From NCBI GenBank assembly GCA_016212665.1, contig JACREZ010000026.1, positions 1-62,236 of the forward strand: 62,236 nt of DNA. The letters are read 5' to 3'. The stretch is from Ignavibacteriota bacterium (GTDB taxonomy: Bacteria; Bacteroidota; Ignavibacteria; UBA10030; SZUA-254). Below the pieces are notes generated by a model. That model was not told where the DNA came from. It was given only the letters and a program-made list of their open reading frames with translations, and did not search any database. How positions within the stretch are numbered: position 1 is the first letter of the stretch; every line of letters starts with the position of its first letter. This document shows positions 35,320 through 44,292 of this stretch, one piece after another. The position numbers and the translations under genes are program-made.

Positions 35320-36599
35320 TGAATACATTTCTCCTCGTTCTGATTTTGATTGCGATAGCGTTACTCGGCGCGCCGCTGTTTTCGCTCATCGGCTCGATTG
35401 CGTTGCTTGCCTTTCAAGGAGAAGGGATTGACCTCTCTGCTGTTATCGTCGAGTTGTATCGAATCGCAAGCGCGCCAACGCTGATGGCTATTCCTCTCTT
35501 CACGTTTGCGGGATATATTCTTGCTGAAAGCAAAGCGCCGCAACGACTCGTGGCTCTTTCACAGGCGTTCTTCGGTTGGATTCCCGGAGGACTCGCAATT
35601 GTCGCCCTTGTCTCATGCGCAATCTTCACCGCATTCACCGGCGCATCGGGCGTAACGATTGTTGCGCTGGGCGGTTTGTTGTACCCGATTTTATTGAAAG
35701 AACATTACTCGGAAAATTTTTCTCTTGGCATTCTCACAACTTCAGGAAGTTTGGGGTTACTTTTCCCTCCAAGTCTCCCTATCATTTTGTATGGATTGAT
35801 TTCCGAGATAAGCATTGATAAACTTTTCGTCGCGGGACTTCTTCCCGGATTGTTGCTCGTTGCAATCCTTTCATTATATAGTATCCGGCAAAGTTCTAAA
35901 GCGCATGTTATAAAAATTCCGTTTGAGTGGAAAAATGTCAGAAGTTCCGTACGAGAAGCAATTTGGGAAATTCCACTTCCATTTTTCATCATCGGCGGCA
36001 TTTACGCGGGATGGTTCACTGCAACTGAGGCGGCAACAATTACTGCTTTTTATGTTCTCGTGGTTGAAGTGTTTATCTATAAAGATTTGAATCTTTTCCG
36101 CGATGTTCCACGGGTGATGCAGGAAAGCATGGTGTTGGTGGGAGCGATTCTTATCATTCTCGGCTGTGCGATGGGATTGACAAATTATTTGATTGACCAG
36201 GAGGTGCCGATGAAATTGTTCGAGTGGATTCGTTCCTTCATCAGCAGTAAAGCAGTATTCTTAATTTTGTTGAATATCTTCCTGATCATTGTTGGTATGA
36301 TGATGGATATTTTTTCTGCCATCATTGTCGTCGTCCCGCTCATCATCCCGATTGCCACTGCGTACGAAGTGGACCCCGTTCACCTCGGAATAATCTTTCT
36401 CGCCAATTTGGAAATCGGGTATTTAACACCGCCTGTCGGATTGAATTTATTTATTTCAAGTTTTCGGTTTGAAAAACCGATAACGACAGTTGTAAAATCT
36501 GTCCTTCCCTTTATCGGAATTCTTCTCGCCGCGTTGGTGATAATTACCTATGTCCCTGAGTTGAGTTTGTGGCTCGTCGAAGCGTTGAATATCCAATAA
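35319..36599 (+). CDS. dctM: TRAP transporter large permease DctM
   Basis: This is the sodium-coupled transport subunit of the TRAP system, 426 residues with about 12 hydrophobic segments in two inverted halves. The FTAFTGASGVTIVALGGLLYPILLK and TSGSLGLLFPPSLPIILYG segments contain the conserved Ser/Gly and Pro-rich hairpins of DctM. The C-terminal mirror NLEIGYLTPPVGLNLFI is equally diagnostic. It is the last gene of dctPQM. No clear terminator follows; a decanucleotide-like repeat lies at 36614. Confidence 0.93.
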   Translation: MNTFLLVLILIAIALLGAPLFSLIGSIALLAFQGEGIDLSAVIVELYRIASAPTLMAIPLFTFAGYILAESKAPQRLVALSQAFFGWIPGGLAIVALVSCAIFTAFTGASGVTIVALGGLLYPILLKEHYSENFSLGILTTSGSLGLLFPPSLPIILYGLISEISIDKLFVAGLLPGLLLVAILSLYSIRQSSKAHVIKIPFEWKNVRSSVREAIWEIPLPFFIIGGIYAGWFTATEAATITAFYVLVVEVFIYKDLNLFRDVPRVMQESMVLVGAILIILGCAMGLTNYLIDQEVPMKLFEWIRSFISSKAVFLILLNIFLIIVGMMMDIFSAIIVVVPLIIPIATAYEVDPVHLGIIFLANLEIGYLTPPVGLNLFISSFRFEKPITTVVKSVLPFIGILLAALVIITYVPELSLWLVEALNIQ

Positions 36600-36613
36600 T
36601 GTTCAGTATGTAA

Positions 36614-36653
36614 CCACAAAGTTCACAAAGGATATTCACAACGAACACGAAGT
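36614..36653. repeat. Degenerate ~10-bp tandem repeat after dctM
   Basis: CCACAAAGTT, CACAAAGGAT, ATTCACAACG, AACACGAAGT run in 10-bp steps. Same family as positions 25-64. Confidence 0.5.
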
Positions 36654-36706
36654 TAAAAATGTCCCGGTGAATTTATTTCAAATAATTCGTGCCCTTCAAA
36701 AAAAAA

Positions 36707-37327
36707 TTATTTCTTCAGTAATTCGTTCGTCTTTTTCAACAATCCCTTTCGCGAAACCGCCTGCCCGATTGCCCAAACAGTTCGCTCAAGTTTTTGCGCT
36801 AACTCCTTATGAGAAAGAGTAAGATAGTTCGTGTTCAAGAACGTTAGTTCTTCTTCTGTCCACGGGCGTTTGGGAACCGGTTTGGTCAAGCCGAGTCGTT
36901 TTGCTTTCGAGCGAATTGCAAATGTGTCTCGTCGTAGCAAATCGGAAAGTTCGTTTGAACTTTTCTTGTGATACCATTTTTTCAAAAATTGAATTTGGTC
37001 AGATGACCAAAACCGATTTGTCAGAATACCTAACTTCGAAGCGCGCCCGGCAACTGCGGCTTCGGTCCGGTTTATTTCTTTTGCAATTTCAGCGTAACTT
37101 TTCTTTCCGTACTGAGCGCTGAGATAATTGTCTTCCATGCTCGTCCACGGACGAAGTTCCTTCGTCAATCCGAGTTGACGTGCGCGTGTACTCACACCCA
37201 CTATTGTGCGTCCTAATTTACGAGCAATTGTATCGCGCGAATTCGCCGGATACATTTCTTTCAGTATCCGTTCTTCTTCATTACTCCATGGGCGATGGTG
37301 TCGTTTGAGATGATTTTTTTCTTTCAT
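36707..37327 (-). CDS. Four-repeat Myb/SANT-like DNA-binding protein
   Basis: This 206-residue protein is made of four tandem repeats of about 46-48 residues. Each begins with Trp (RPWSNEEERILKEMY, PWTSMEDNYLSAQYG, FWSSDQIQFLKKWY, PWTEEELTFLNTNY) and ends in a helix with a hydrophobic GL/GI (ARQLGLTKE, ASKLGILTN, AKRLGLTKP, VSRKGLLKK). This is the pattern of Myb/SANT-like helix-turn-helix repeats, in which a third helix contacts DNA. Bacterial proteins usually carry one or two. It is strongly basic and fills its whole length with repeats, so a sequence-specific or architectural DNA-binding role is likely. Targets are unknown. Confidence 0.82.
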   Translation of the reverse strand: MKEKNHLKRHHRPWSNEEERILKEMYPANSRDTIARKLGRTIVGVSTRARQLGLTKELRPWTSMEDNYLSAQYGKKSYAEIAKEINRTEAAVAGRASKLGILTNRFWSSDQIQFLKKWYHKKSSNELSDLLRRDTFAIRSKAKRLGLTKPVPKRPWTEEELTFLNTNYLTLSHKELAQKLERTVWAIGQAVSRKGLLKKTNELLKK

Positions 37328-37440
37328 GGCATCAAATAAAACATAATTAAAAACATTTGTTCGATACCCTAGTTGAATTCTCCACGTGACAAATATAATA
37401 CAATTGCAACTAAATGCAATGGGTAAGTCAAATATTTTTT

Positions 37441-39216
37441 TTACTGCAACAAAATCTGTTGTTGCGCTGTGAAATTCAATGATTCTACTTTGAAAAGATA
37501 CTCCCGCTTTCCAAAACCGGCAACATCAATAGTCAACAGATTTCTACCACCCGTCACTTCCTTTTCAATCGTTGCTATCTGACTGTTTGAGGATATTTCA
37601 ACAATGGAAATTTTCAATGTCGCTTTTTCGGTCAATTGCAACGGTAACGTTACTGTTTCAAAATCTTCATTATATATCAACCTATGGAGTTTAGGTTGAT
37701 ACTGAAAACGGTTGAGTATTGCCAACACCTCCGGCACTTGCATGATGCCTTCCTGTACCGGATGGCTTTCATTATTTCCGTAATCGAGCGAAGAAACTGC
37801 ATAGTGAAAATGTGCGCTGGAATTCGGTAATGTATCAGTAAATGATGTAATATTTGATTGAACAATGCGATACAAAAGATTGGCATCAGAAATGTCCACG
37901 GGAAAAACTTTCGACCGATAGATGTTGTAGAACTTCACTGTGTCTTCGCTTTCTTTGGCAAGAGGCGAAGTCCAACTCACCGTAGCAATATTCTGTTTTC
38001 TCTCTACATTCAATGCAAGTGGCGGCGAGGGTGGAACGGAATCTTTCCATTTCATCGGCGGAATGTTTGCAAGTGTTGTATATACATCTGTCGAATCAAT
38101 CACACGTCGAATGTGTTCATACCGGAAGAATGCATGACCATCCGTTTCAATATCTCTCGATGTATCAATAATAGTTGGAAGTTGTGAGAAGACATCATCT
38201 TTGTACGCGGCGATGCCAACGATAATCTGACGGTCGTTTGAACCATCAACCCAATCTTCTGTAATCATTGCAAAGTCAGGTCCCTTCGATGTATCCTTCA
38301 ACGACCAATAAACCTGAGGAGCGATGTAATCAAGTTTTCCTTCACGCAACCATCCTTTGGCGTCCTGAAAAACATCGTCAAATCCTTTCATTCCATTTTT
38401 ATAAACATCAGCATTGTAAATGCCAATCGGTGTCGCCCCGACTTTCAACATCGGCTTGATTAACATTGCTGAATCATAAAAGTCTCTCACAAATTTGTTG
38501 ATGTTCTCCCGTCGCCATTCTGCTTTGGGTTGATTCCCTCCATACTTTTTCCAAGTAGCATCATCGGGGATTCCGTTTTGCGGGTATCTCATAAAATCAA
38601 ATTGAAAGCCATCAATGTTGTAGCGACGAACAATATCCATAGCAACATGAGAAATATATTTTCTTGCTTCAGGAATTCCGGGGTCGAGCCACCACTCCCC
38701 TTTTACCAACTGAAGCCATTCCGGATGCGCTAAAATTAAATGCCTCGGTTTTGATTCGGTCGGCTTTTCTTTTCCGCTTTTTGTGAGAAATGTATTGAAC
38801 CATGCATGAACTTCAACTCCGCGCTTGTGTGATTCTTCAACCACAAATTGAAGCGGGTCCCAACCCGGGTCTTTTCCTAATTCACCTGTCAGTAAATGAG
38901 ACCATGGTTCTAAGTCTGACTTGTACATCGCGTCTGCTCTCCCACGAACCTGAAAATACATTGTGTTGAATTTTGCCTTGGCGGCTTTTTCAATCATTTC
39001 TGATAAAAGACGCTTCTGTTCATCCGCTTTCTTAATTTTTGATGGGGGCCAATCAAGCCCTAAAACTGTGGTTAACCAAATTGCTCTCACTTCTGTTTTG
39101 GGAATTGCCTGAGTTTGTGCCTGACTTGAAACGGTGTTTCGTATCAGAATCAAACAAGAAAAAAGAACAAATAGGAAAAAGAAACTGCTTTTGGAAAAAT
39201 TATTTGATGTCGTCAT
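37441..39216 (-). CDS. Family-10 glycosyl hydrolase-like protein (GHL10/DUF187)
   Basis: The 591-residue precursor has an N-terminal signal or anchor (SSFFFLFVLFSCLILIRNTVSSQ). A GHL10 domain covers about 40-370: EVRAIWLTTVLGLDWPP, MYFQVRGRADAMYKSDLEPWS, HKRGVEVHAWFNTF, YNIDGFQFDFMRYP and GKLDYIAPQVYWSL mark successive TIM-barrel strands. A fibronectin-III-like domain (about 395-490) and a C-terminal beta domain follow. GHL10 proteins are thought to act on peptidoglycan-linked or other surface glycans; the exact substrate is unknown. It is divergently oriented from secD, with a 265-bp gap. Confidence 0.88.
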   Translation of the reverse strand: MTTSNNFSKSSFFFLFVLFSCLILIRNTVSSQAQTQAIPKTEVRAIWLTTVLGLDWPPSKIKKADEQKRLLSEMIEKAAKAKFNTMYFQVRGRADAMYKSDLEPWSHLLTGELGKDPGWDPLQFVVEESHKRGVEVHAWFNTFLTKSGKEKPTESKPRHLILAHPEWLQLVKGEWWLDPGIPEARKYISHVAMDIVRRYNIDGFQFDFMRYPQNGIPDDATWKKYGGNQPKAEWRRENINKFVRDFYDSAMLIKPMLKVGATPIGIYNADVYKNGMKGFDDVFQDAKGWLREGKLDYIAPQVYWSLKDTSKGPDFAMITEDWVDGSNDRQIIVGIAAYKDDVFSQLPTIIDTSRDIETDGHAFFRYEHIRRVIDSTDVYTTLANIPPMKWKDSVPPSPPLALNVERKQNIATVSWTSPLAKESEDTVKFYNIYRSKVFPVDISDANLLYRIVQSNITSFTDTLPNSSAHFHYAVSSLDYGNNESHPVQEGIMQVPEVLAILNRFQYQPKLHRLIYNEDFETVTLPLQLTEKATLKISIVEISSNSQIATIEKEVTGGRNLLTIDVAGFGKREYLFKVESLNFTAQQQILLQ

Positions 39217-39481
39217 AGTATAATTTCGGTCAATATAGAGCGTTGTGAAGAAAGAAACAAGCCGTTCTCAATTTTACCATTGCTGGCTAATTGATTTTCT
39301 GGAAAAATTCCGTATATTTTGACCCTTGAAATTAAATAACAACTGAGCCACATCAAAAAAGCGCTTTTACTACCTCGAACAAGTGAATAATAATTTATTA
39401 CATAAACAAAATGACCTTGTTCTGCTTTTTGTGTTCGGCTCACAACTCATAACACTGTTGTAGGAGTATCAAGAATCTCAC

Positions 39482-41422
39482 GTGAAGAAGAATCGCGGTA
39501 AAATATTAATATTTCTCCTCTTTACAGGTTTGTCCCTGTATTTTCTCTATCCAACGTACAAAGACTATTCGTTCACAAAAGAACTGCGCAGTCTTGTCGG
39601 TGATGATAGTTTGAAATATGTTGAACAAAACGAAGAGGCGATGAGAGTAGCGCGCTTAAAGCGCGTCAAATTAGGATTAGACCTTCAAGGCGGAATGCGA
39701 GTCGTTCTTGAAGTAAACGTCCTCAAATATTTGGAGGACATTGCCAAGAATAAAGACGAGCAATTTATGAACGTCATCAATGAAGTTCGTGCAGAGTCAC
39801 AAACTTCAGAAGAGGAAGTGGTAGATTTGCTTGGTCGGAAGTTACAGCAAAAGCAACTTCGCGCCGCCCGGTATTATGGTAGCATCCGCGATGAAGACGA
39901 TGTTATAATCCAAAAATTAAGAGACGAAACAGTAAGCGCTGTTGACCGTGCAATCGAAATCGTCCGTAATCGTATTGACCAATATGGCGTGTCTGAACCA
40001 TCTATTCAGAAACAAGGCGGGCGAAGAATTATTGTCGAACTTCCCGGCGTCAGCAAAGAAGGCGAAGTGCGGCAGTTATTGCAGGGCACGGCACTTCTTG
40101 AGTTCAAGATTCTTTACGACCCGGAAATTATGTCAAAAGTGTATCAGGCGATTGATGCGTCACTTGCAGGCAAACCGATTGACGATTCTTTGAATGTCAA
40201 CAAGACCGATACATCAACAACGGCCGCGGCAAACGATACAACAGCAAAACCGGTTGATACAACTTCAACAGTTGCTCAAACCGATACGAACAAACCGGCT
40301 GATACTTCACTTGCCACACTTGATGACCAAGCAGAAAAAACACCGGAAGAACTGAAGAAAGAACATCCATTCTTCGCGATTGCCAATCCTATGCAACAAC
40401 CGAATCAAGGTTGGAGCGGTCAGTTGTTTACAATCGAAGAAGACAAAGGAAAAGTGAACCGCATTCTTGAGAAGCCGGAAATAAAACAACTCATTCCTTC
40501 AGGAGTCAGTTTTGCATGGTCCGCAAAAAAGTCCTTCACTGCTGAAGGAAAAAATTTCTTCGCGTTATATGCAGTAAAAAAAGAAGCGGAACTCACCGGC
40601 GGAGTTATCACAGAAGCACGCGCTACTATTGACCCGAACTTCAACACTCCAATTGTTACGATGGAGATGAACACAGAAGGCGCACGAGAGTGGGCGAGAA
40701 TTACCGGTTCAAATATCAATAAGCAAATTGCAATTATCTTAGATAACGCCATTTTCTCCGCTCCTGTAGTTCGTGGAAAAATTACCGGTGGTAATTCTCA
40801 AATCGAAGGAATGGAAAGCGTTGAAGAAGCGAAGTTGCTTGAAATCGTTCTCAAGGCAGGCGCACTTCCCGCTCCGGTTGACATTATTCAACAAACCTCA
40901 GTCGGACCTTCGCTCGGTGAAGACTCTATCAAACAAGGAATTTATTCTTCTTTGATGGCGTTACTCCTTACAATCGTCTTCATGATTTTCTATTACAGAA
41001 TGGGCGGGACTGTTGCAGATGTTGTTCTTTTTCTCAACATGCTCTTTATGCTTGCAATCCTTGCAGGATTTCAAGGAACATTAACGTTGCCTGGTATTGC
41101 AGGTATCATCCTCACAATGGCAGTTGCTGTTGATGCGAACGTCCTTATCTATGAACGTATCCGTGAAGAATCAGCAACCGGGAAAACACTCTCCGCCGCA
41201 GTTGATACAGGATACGAGAAAGCATTTACAGCAATTTTCGACTCGAACCTTACTACATTTATTACCGGTGTGATTCTCTATCAATTCGGAAGCGGACCTG
41301 TTCAGGGCTTCGCTCTCACGTTGATGATTGGTATCGTCATCAGTATGTTCACCGCTATCGTCGGAACTCGCATTATCTTTAGCATAATGCTCGAACGTGG
41401 CAAAGTTATTAATTTTGGTTAA
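39482..41422 (+). CDS. secD: Protein translocase subunit SecD
   Basis: This inner-membrane subunit uses proton motive force to pull exported proteins through SecYEG. The 646 residues start at a GTG preceded by TAGGAG. TM1 is followed by KLGLDLQGGMRVVLEV (D1 motif), the periplasmic P1 head, and five C-terminal helices with AVAVDANVLIYERIREE. A linker at about 240-290 is rich in Thr/Asp/Ala and is longer than in many SecD proteins (646 residues versus about 615 in E. coli). secF follows 21 bp downstream. Confidence 0.96.
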   Translation: MKKNRGKILIFLLFTGLSLYFLYPTYKDYSFTKELRSLVGDDSLKYVEQNEEAMRVARLKRVKLGLDLQGGMRVVLEVNVLKYLEDIAKNKDEQFMNVINEVRAESQTSEEEVVDLLGRKLQQKQLRAARYYGSIRDEDDVIIQKLRDETVSAVDRAIEIVRNRIDQYGVSEPSIQKQGGRRIIVELPGVSKEGEVRQLLQGTALLEFKILYDPEIMSKVYQAIDASLAGKPIDDSLNVNKTDTSTTAAANDTTAKPVDTTSTVAQTDTNKPADTSLATLDDQAEKTPEELKKEHPFFAIANPMQQPNQGWSGQLFTIEEDKGKVNRILEKPEIKQLIPSGVSFAWSAKKSFTAEGKNFFALYAVKKEAELTGGVITEARATIDPNFNTPIVTMEMNTEGAREWARITGSNINKQIAIILDNAIFSAPVVRGKITGGNSQIEGMESVEEAKLLEIVLKAGALPAPVDIIQQTSVGPSLGEDSIKQGIYSSLMALLLTIVFMIFYYRMGGTVADVVLFLNMLFMLAILAGFQGTLTLPGIAGIILTMAVAVDANVLIYERIREESATGKTLSAAVDTGYEKAFTAIFDSNLTTFITGVILYQFGSGPVQGFALTLMIGIVISMFTAIVGTRIIFSIMLERGKVINFG

Positions 41423-41443
41423 TCGAACAGGTAGAAAACATCA

Positions 41444-42406
41444 ATGAGATTTTTTAAAGAAACACATATTGATTTCATGGGGAAGAGACGTACATGGTAC
41501 ATGATTTCTCTCGCTGTGATTATGGTTGGAATGATTTCACTTGCCATCAAAGGAATCGGTTTCGGTATTGACTTCCTCGGAGGAACCGAATTGATTGTTC
41601 AGTTTAGCGCCGAGCCTGATGTTAGTCAGATTCGTTCCATGATGGATAACGCCGGATACCGGAACGTTGAAATTAAGACGTACGGTGACCCGCTGAGGAT
41701 TCTTCTTAGAACAGAATCGCAAGGCGAAGGAACAACCGTTGCAGACCAAATCAAAGCAACACTGCAACAAACTTTTCCAAACATGAACCCGACTGTTCTC
41801 GAAGAAACGAAAATCGGTCCGAAAATAGGAGCTGAATTAAGAAAAGACGCATTCTATGCAATCATTTTTTCGTTATTAGCGATTATGATTTACGTCGGTT
41901 TCCGGTTCAAGTTTATTTATGGTATTGGCGCAGTCGCGGCATTGTTCCACGACGTGTTGGTAACATTAGGCGTTATTTCAATTATTGACGGAATCACACC
42001 ATTCACCAATTTTGAAATTGACCAAAACATGATTGCCGCCTTGCTCACACTCGTCGGTCTTTCCGTCAACGATACCGTCGTTATCTTTGATAGAATCAGA
42101 GAGAACCAGAAAATATACAAGACTCTCAGTTTGACGGAAGTGATGAACAAGAGTTTGAACCAAACGTTAAGCCGAACGCTTATCACTTCAGGTACAATTT
42201 TTATCGTCACGGTGATTCTCTTCCTCTTTGGCGGAGAAGTAAACAGAGGATTTGGATTTGCCCTGACGTTCGGTATTATTACCGGTACATACTCTTCGAT
42301 TTACATCGCAAGCGCAGTTGTTCTTGATTACTCAAACTGGAGACTCGCGAAAAAAGCAAAACCCGTTATGAAGGGAAAAACAGTGTATGAACCTATCGCT
42401 CAGTGA
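41444..42406 (+). CDS. secF: Protein translocase subunit SecF
   Basis: This partner of SecD in the SecDF export motor has 320 residues and six helices. KGIGFGIDFLGGTELIVQF after TM1, the TVLEETKIGPKIGAELRKDA region, and VGLSVNDTVVIFDRIRENQK with the functional Asp are conserved SecF features. The 3' end overlaps the start of a STAS-domain gene by 20 bp. The two are therefore coexpressed, which is unusual for secF. Confidence 0.96.
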   Translation: MRFFKETHIDFMGKRRTWYMISLAVIMVGMISLAIKGIGFGIDFLGGTELIVQFSAEPDVSQIRSMMDNAGYRNVEIKTYGDPLRILLRTESQGEGTTVADQIKATLQQTFPNMNPTVLEETKIGPKIGAELRKDAFYAIIFSLLAIMIYVGFRFKFIYGIGAVAALFHDVLVTLGVISIIDGITPFTNFEIDQNMIAALLTLVGLSVNDTVVIFDRIRENQKIYKTLSLTEVMNKSLNQTLSRTLITSGTIFIVTVILFLFGGEVNRGFGFALTFGIITGTYSSIYIASAVVLDYSNWRLAKKAKPVMKGKTVYEPIAQ

Positions 42407-42728
42407 AACCGAAACAGTAACTATCATCAAACTTGAAGGCAGTATCCTCGGCGGACCCGATGCCGCCGCTCTCAAAGATAAAGTTCATGAACTCATCGAG
42501 AAGAAATTAAAAAACTTCGTTCTCGACCTGAAAGCAGTGAAAAACATGAACAGTTCGGGGCTTGGAATGTTGATGGCTTCTCATGCAACGATTCGAAATG
42601 CAGGCGGGCACTTGAAAATCGCCGGTGCATCGAAGAAAATTGAAAACTTGTTGGTCATAACACGCCTTACCAATGTGTTTGAGTTATTCCCGACAGTAAA
42701 AAAAGCCGTCGAAAGTTTTTCCAAGTAA
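42387..42728 (+). CDS. STAS-domain protein, anti-sigma factor antagonist-like
   Basis: This 113-residue protein spans one STAS domain. GSILGGPDAAALKDKVHEL, the strand KNFVLDLKAVKNMNSSGLGMLM with the phosphorylatable Ser of the MNSSGLG loop, and HLKIAGASKKIENLLVITRL match SpoIIAA/RsbV-type antagonists. In such systems the dephosphorylated form binds an anti-sigma kinase and frees a sigma factor. No RsbW-like gene is adjacent. The ATG lies inside secF (20-bp overlap), with an AAGGGA in secF as probable ribosome-binding site. Confidence 0.9.
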   Translation: MNLSLSETETVTIIKLEGSILGGPDAAALKDKVHELIEKKLKNFVLDLKAVKNMNSSGLGMLMASHATIRNAGGHLKIAGASKKIENLLVITRLTNVFELFPTVKKAVESFSK

Positions 42729-42749
42729 GCAAACAAATGTCTATCTTTC

Positions 42750-42786
42750 ACTCCGATGTGGTACCAACTGCATCGGAGTTTTTTTT
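42750..42786 (+). terminator. Rho-independent terminator of the secDF-STAS operon
   Basis: ACTCCGATG (42750-42758) pairs with CATCGGAGT (42771-42779) around a 12-nt loop, followed by an uninterrupted T-tract to 42786. It lies 21 bp after the STAS stop. Confidence 0.92.
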
Positions 42787-42932
42787 GCTTGATGCTTGAT
42801 TCTGGAGCCTCAATACAGGATATTGTATTTGACTCGATGTTCATTTTCTAACAACAATCATACATCTTAAATCTTTAATCAAGCACCAAGAACTAAACTC
42901 ATCTATAACGAATAAATCCAAACCGAAAGAAT

Positions 42933-44207
42933 ATGTCTGTCAAAGTTATCGTCGGCGCCCAATGGGGCGATGAAGGAAAAGGAAAAATCGTTGACTTGCT
43001 CAGCGAAAATATTGATGTTGTAGCACGCTATCAAGGCGGAGCGAACGCAGGACATACAGTTGTCATCGGCGATAAAACTTCAGTTCTTCATCTCATTCCA
43101 TCCGGAATTTTTCATCCCCATGTTTCCTGTGTGATTGGAAACGGAGTTGTGATTGACCCCGTCGCATTGATAAGCGAAATTGAACAACTCCAATCAGCCG
43201 GAATTCAAGTGAGCGGAAGATTATTTATCAGCCATAATGCACACGTCATCATGCCGTATCATAAAATGCTTGATTCGATTCGTGAGCAGTCTGGAAATGC
43301 AATCGGAACGACAGGTCGCGGCATCGGTCCCTGCTACATTGATAAGGCGATGCGCGTCGGTATCCGCATCGTTGATTTGTTGAATCGCGATGTGCTTGCT
43401 CAAAAACTCAAGCACGCCATCGAAGAAAAAAATCAAATTATTAACAAAGTGTATGGCAAAGCAGAATTCAACATCGAACAAATCACCAACGAGTACCAAG
43501 ACTTTGATAAAAAAATAGATGAATTTGTCACTGATACTTCCCTGCTTCTAAACAAAGCAATCGGCGAAGGAAAACGGGTACTTGCCGAAGGCGCACAAGG
43601 CGCTCTGCTTGATGTTGACCACGGAACGTATCCGTTCGTCACTTCATCGAATCCAACAAGCGGAGGCGCGTGTACGGGACTTGGTATTCCACCAACTTCA
43701 ATTTCTTCTGTTCTTGGAATTGTGAAAGCATATTCAACACGCGTCGGCAACGGACCTTTTCCAACAGAACTTCTCGATGAAACAGGAAATACGTTACGCA
43801 AGATTGGCGGCGAGTATGGCGCAACAACCGGTCGCCCGCGCCGTTGCGGTTGGTTTGATGCCTTCAGTCTGAAATACTCGGTTATGGTCAACGGCATTAC
43901 CGAAATTGCAATTACAAAATTAGATGTACTTGATTCATTCGACACGCTGAACATCTGCACAGGATATGAACTCAACGGCAAGACATTGAAATCATTCCCG
44001 ACCGATGTTCAAACATTAGAAAAAGTAAAACCTGTGTATGAATCGTTCGCAGGTTGGAAATCTTCCACTTCCAACATCCGTTCTTTCGATGAACTGCCGG
44101 CAAACGCACAAACGTATGTGAACACTCTTGCGAAACTTACGGGAACTCAAATCAGCATGATTTCTGTTGGTGCAAGACGAGACCAAACAATTATTCTCAC
44201 GAACTGA
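42933..44207 (+). CDS. purA: Adenylosuccinate synthetase
   Basis: This cytoplasmic enzyme makes adenylosuccinate from IMP, aspartate and GTP, the first committed step to AMP. The 424 residues fit the family. GAQWGDEGKGKIVDLL holds the P-loop-like GDEGKGK and catalytic Asp; NAGHTVV holds the catalytic His; GTTGRGIGPCYIDKAMRVGIR is the IMP-binding loop; and STRVGNGPFPTEL and GRPRRCGWFD are also conserved. The start is the ATG at 42933. It stands alone between a terminator upstream and heptamer repeats downstream. Confidence 0.97.
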   Translation: MSVKVIVGAQWGDEGKGKIVDLLSENIDVVARYQGGANAGHTVVIGDKTSVLHLIPSGIFHPHVSCVIGNGVVIDPVALISEIEQLQSAGIQVSGRLFISHNAHVIMPYHKMLDSIREQSGNAIGTTGRGIGPCYIDKAMRVGIRIVDLLNRDVLAQKLKHAIEEKNQIINKVYGKAEFNIEQITNEYQDFDKKIDEFVTDTSLLLNKAIGEGKRVLAEGAQGALLDVDHGTYPFVTSSNPTSGGACTGLGIPPTSISSVLGIVKAYSTRVGNGPFPTELLDETGNTLRKIGGEYGATTGRPRRCGWFDAFSLKYSVMVNGITEIAITKLDVLDSFDTLNICTGYELNGKTLKSFPTDVQTLEKVKPVYESFAGWKSSTSNIRSFDELPANAQTYVNTLAKLTGTQISMISVGARRDQTIILTN

Positions 44208-44260
44208 TTCGTTATCGGTTATAAGTGTTTATTGATACCACGAATGACAAATAACATTTT

Positions 44261-44288
44261 TTAATTTTTCATTTTTAATTTTGAATTG
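44261..44288. repeat. Heptamer repeat upstream of the histidine kinase
   Basis: TTAATTT, TTCATTT, TTAATTT, TGAATTG in 7-bp steps end four bases before the GTG start at 44293, in the place of a ribosome-binding site. Related in reverse to 23207-23234. Confidence 0.75.
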
Positions 44289-44292
44289 ATAC

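Noticed and set aside
39482-41422. Coding heptamer repeat in the SecD linker
   Set aside because: The Thr/Asp/Ala-rich linker is low complexity at the protein level, but the DNA shows no 7-bp period.
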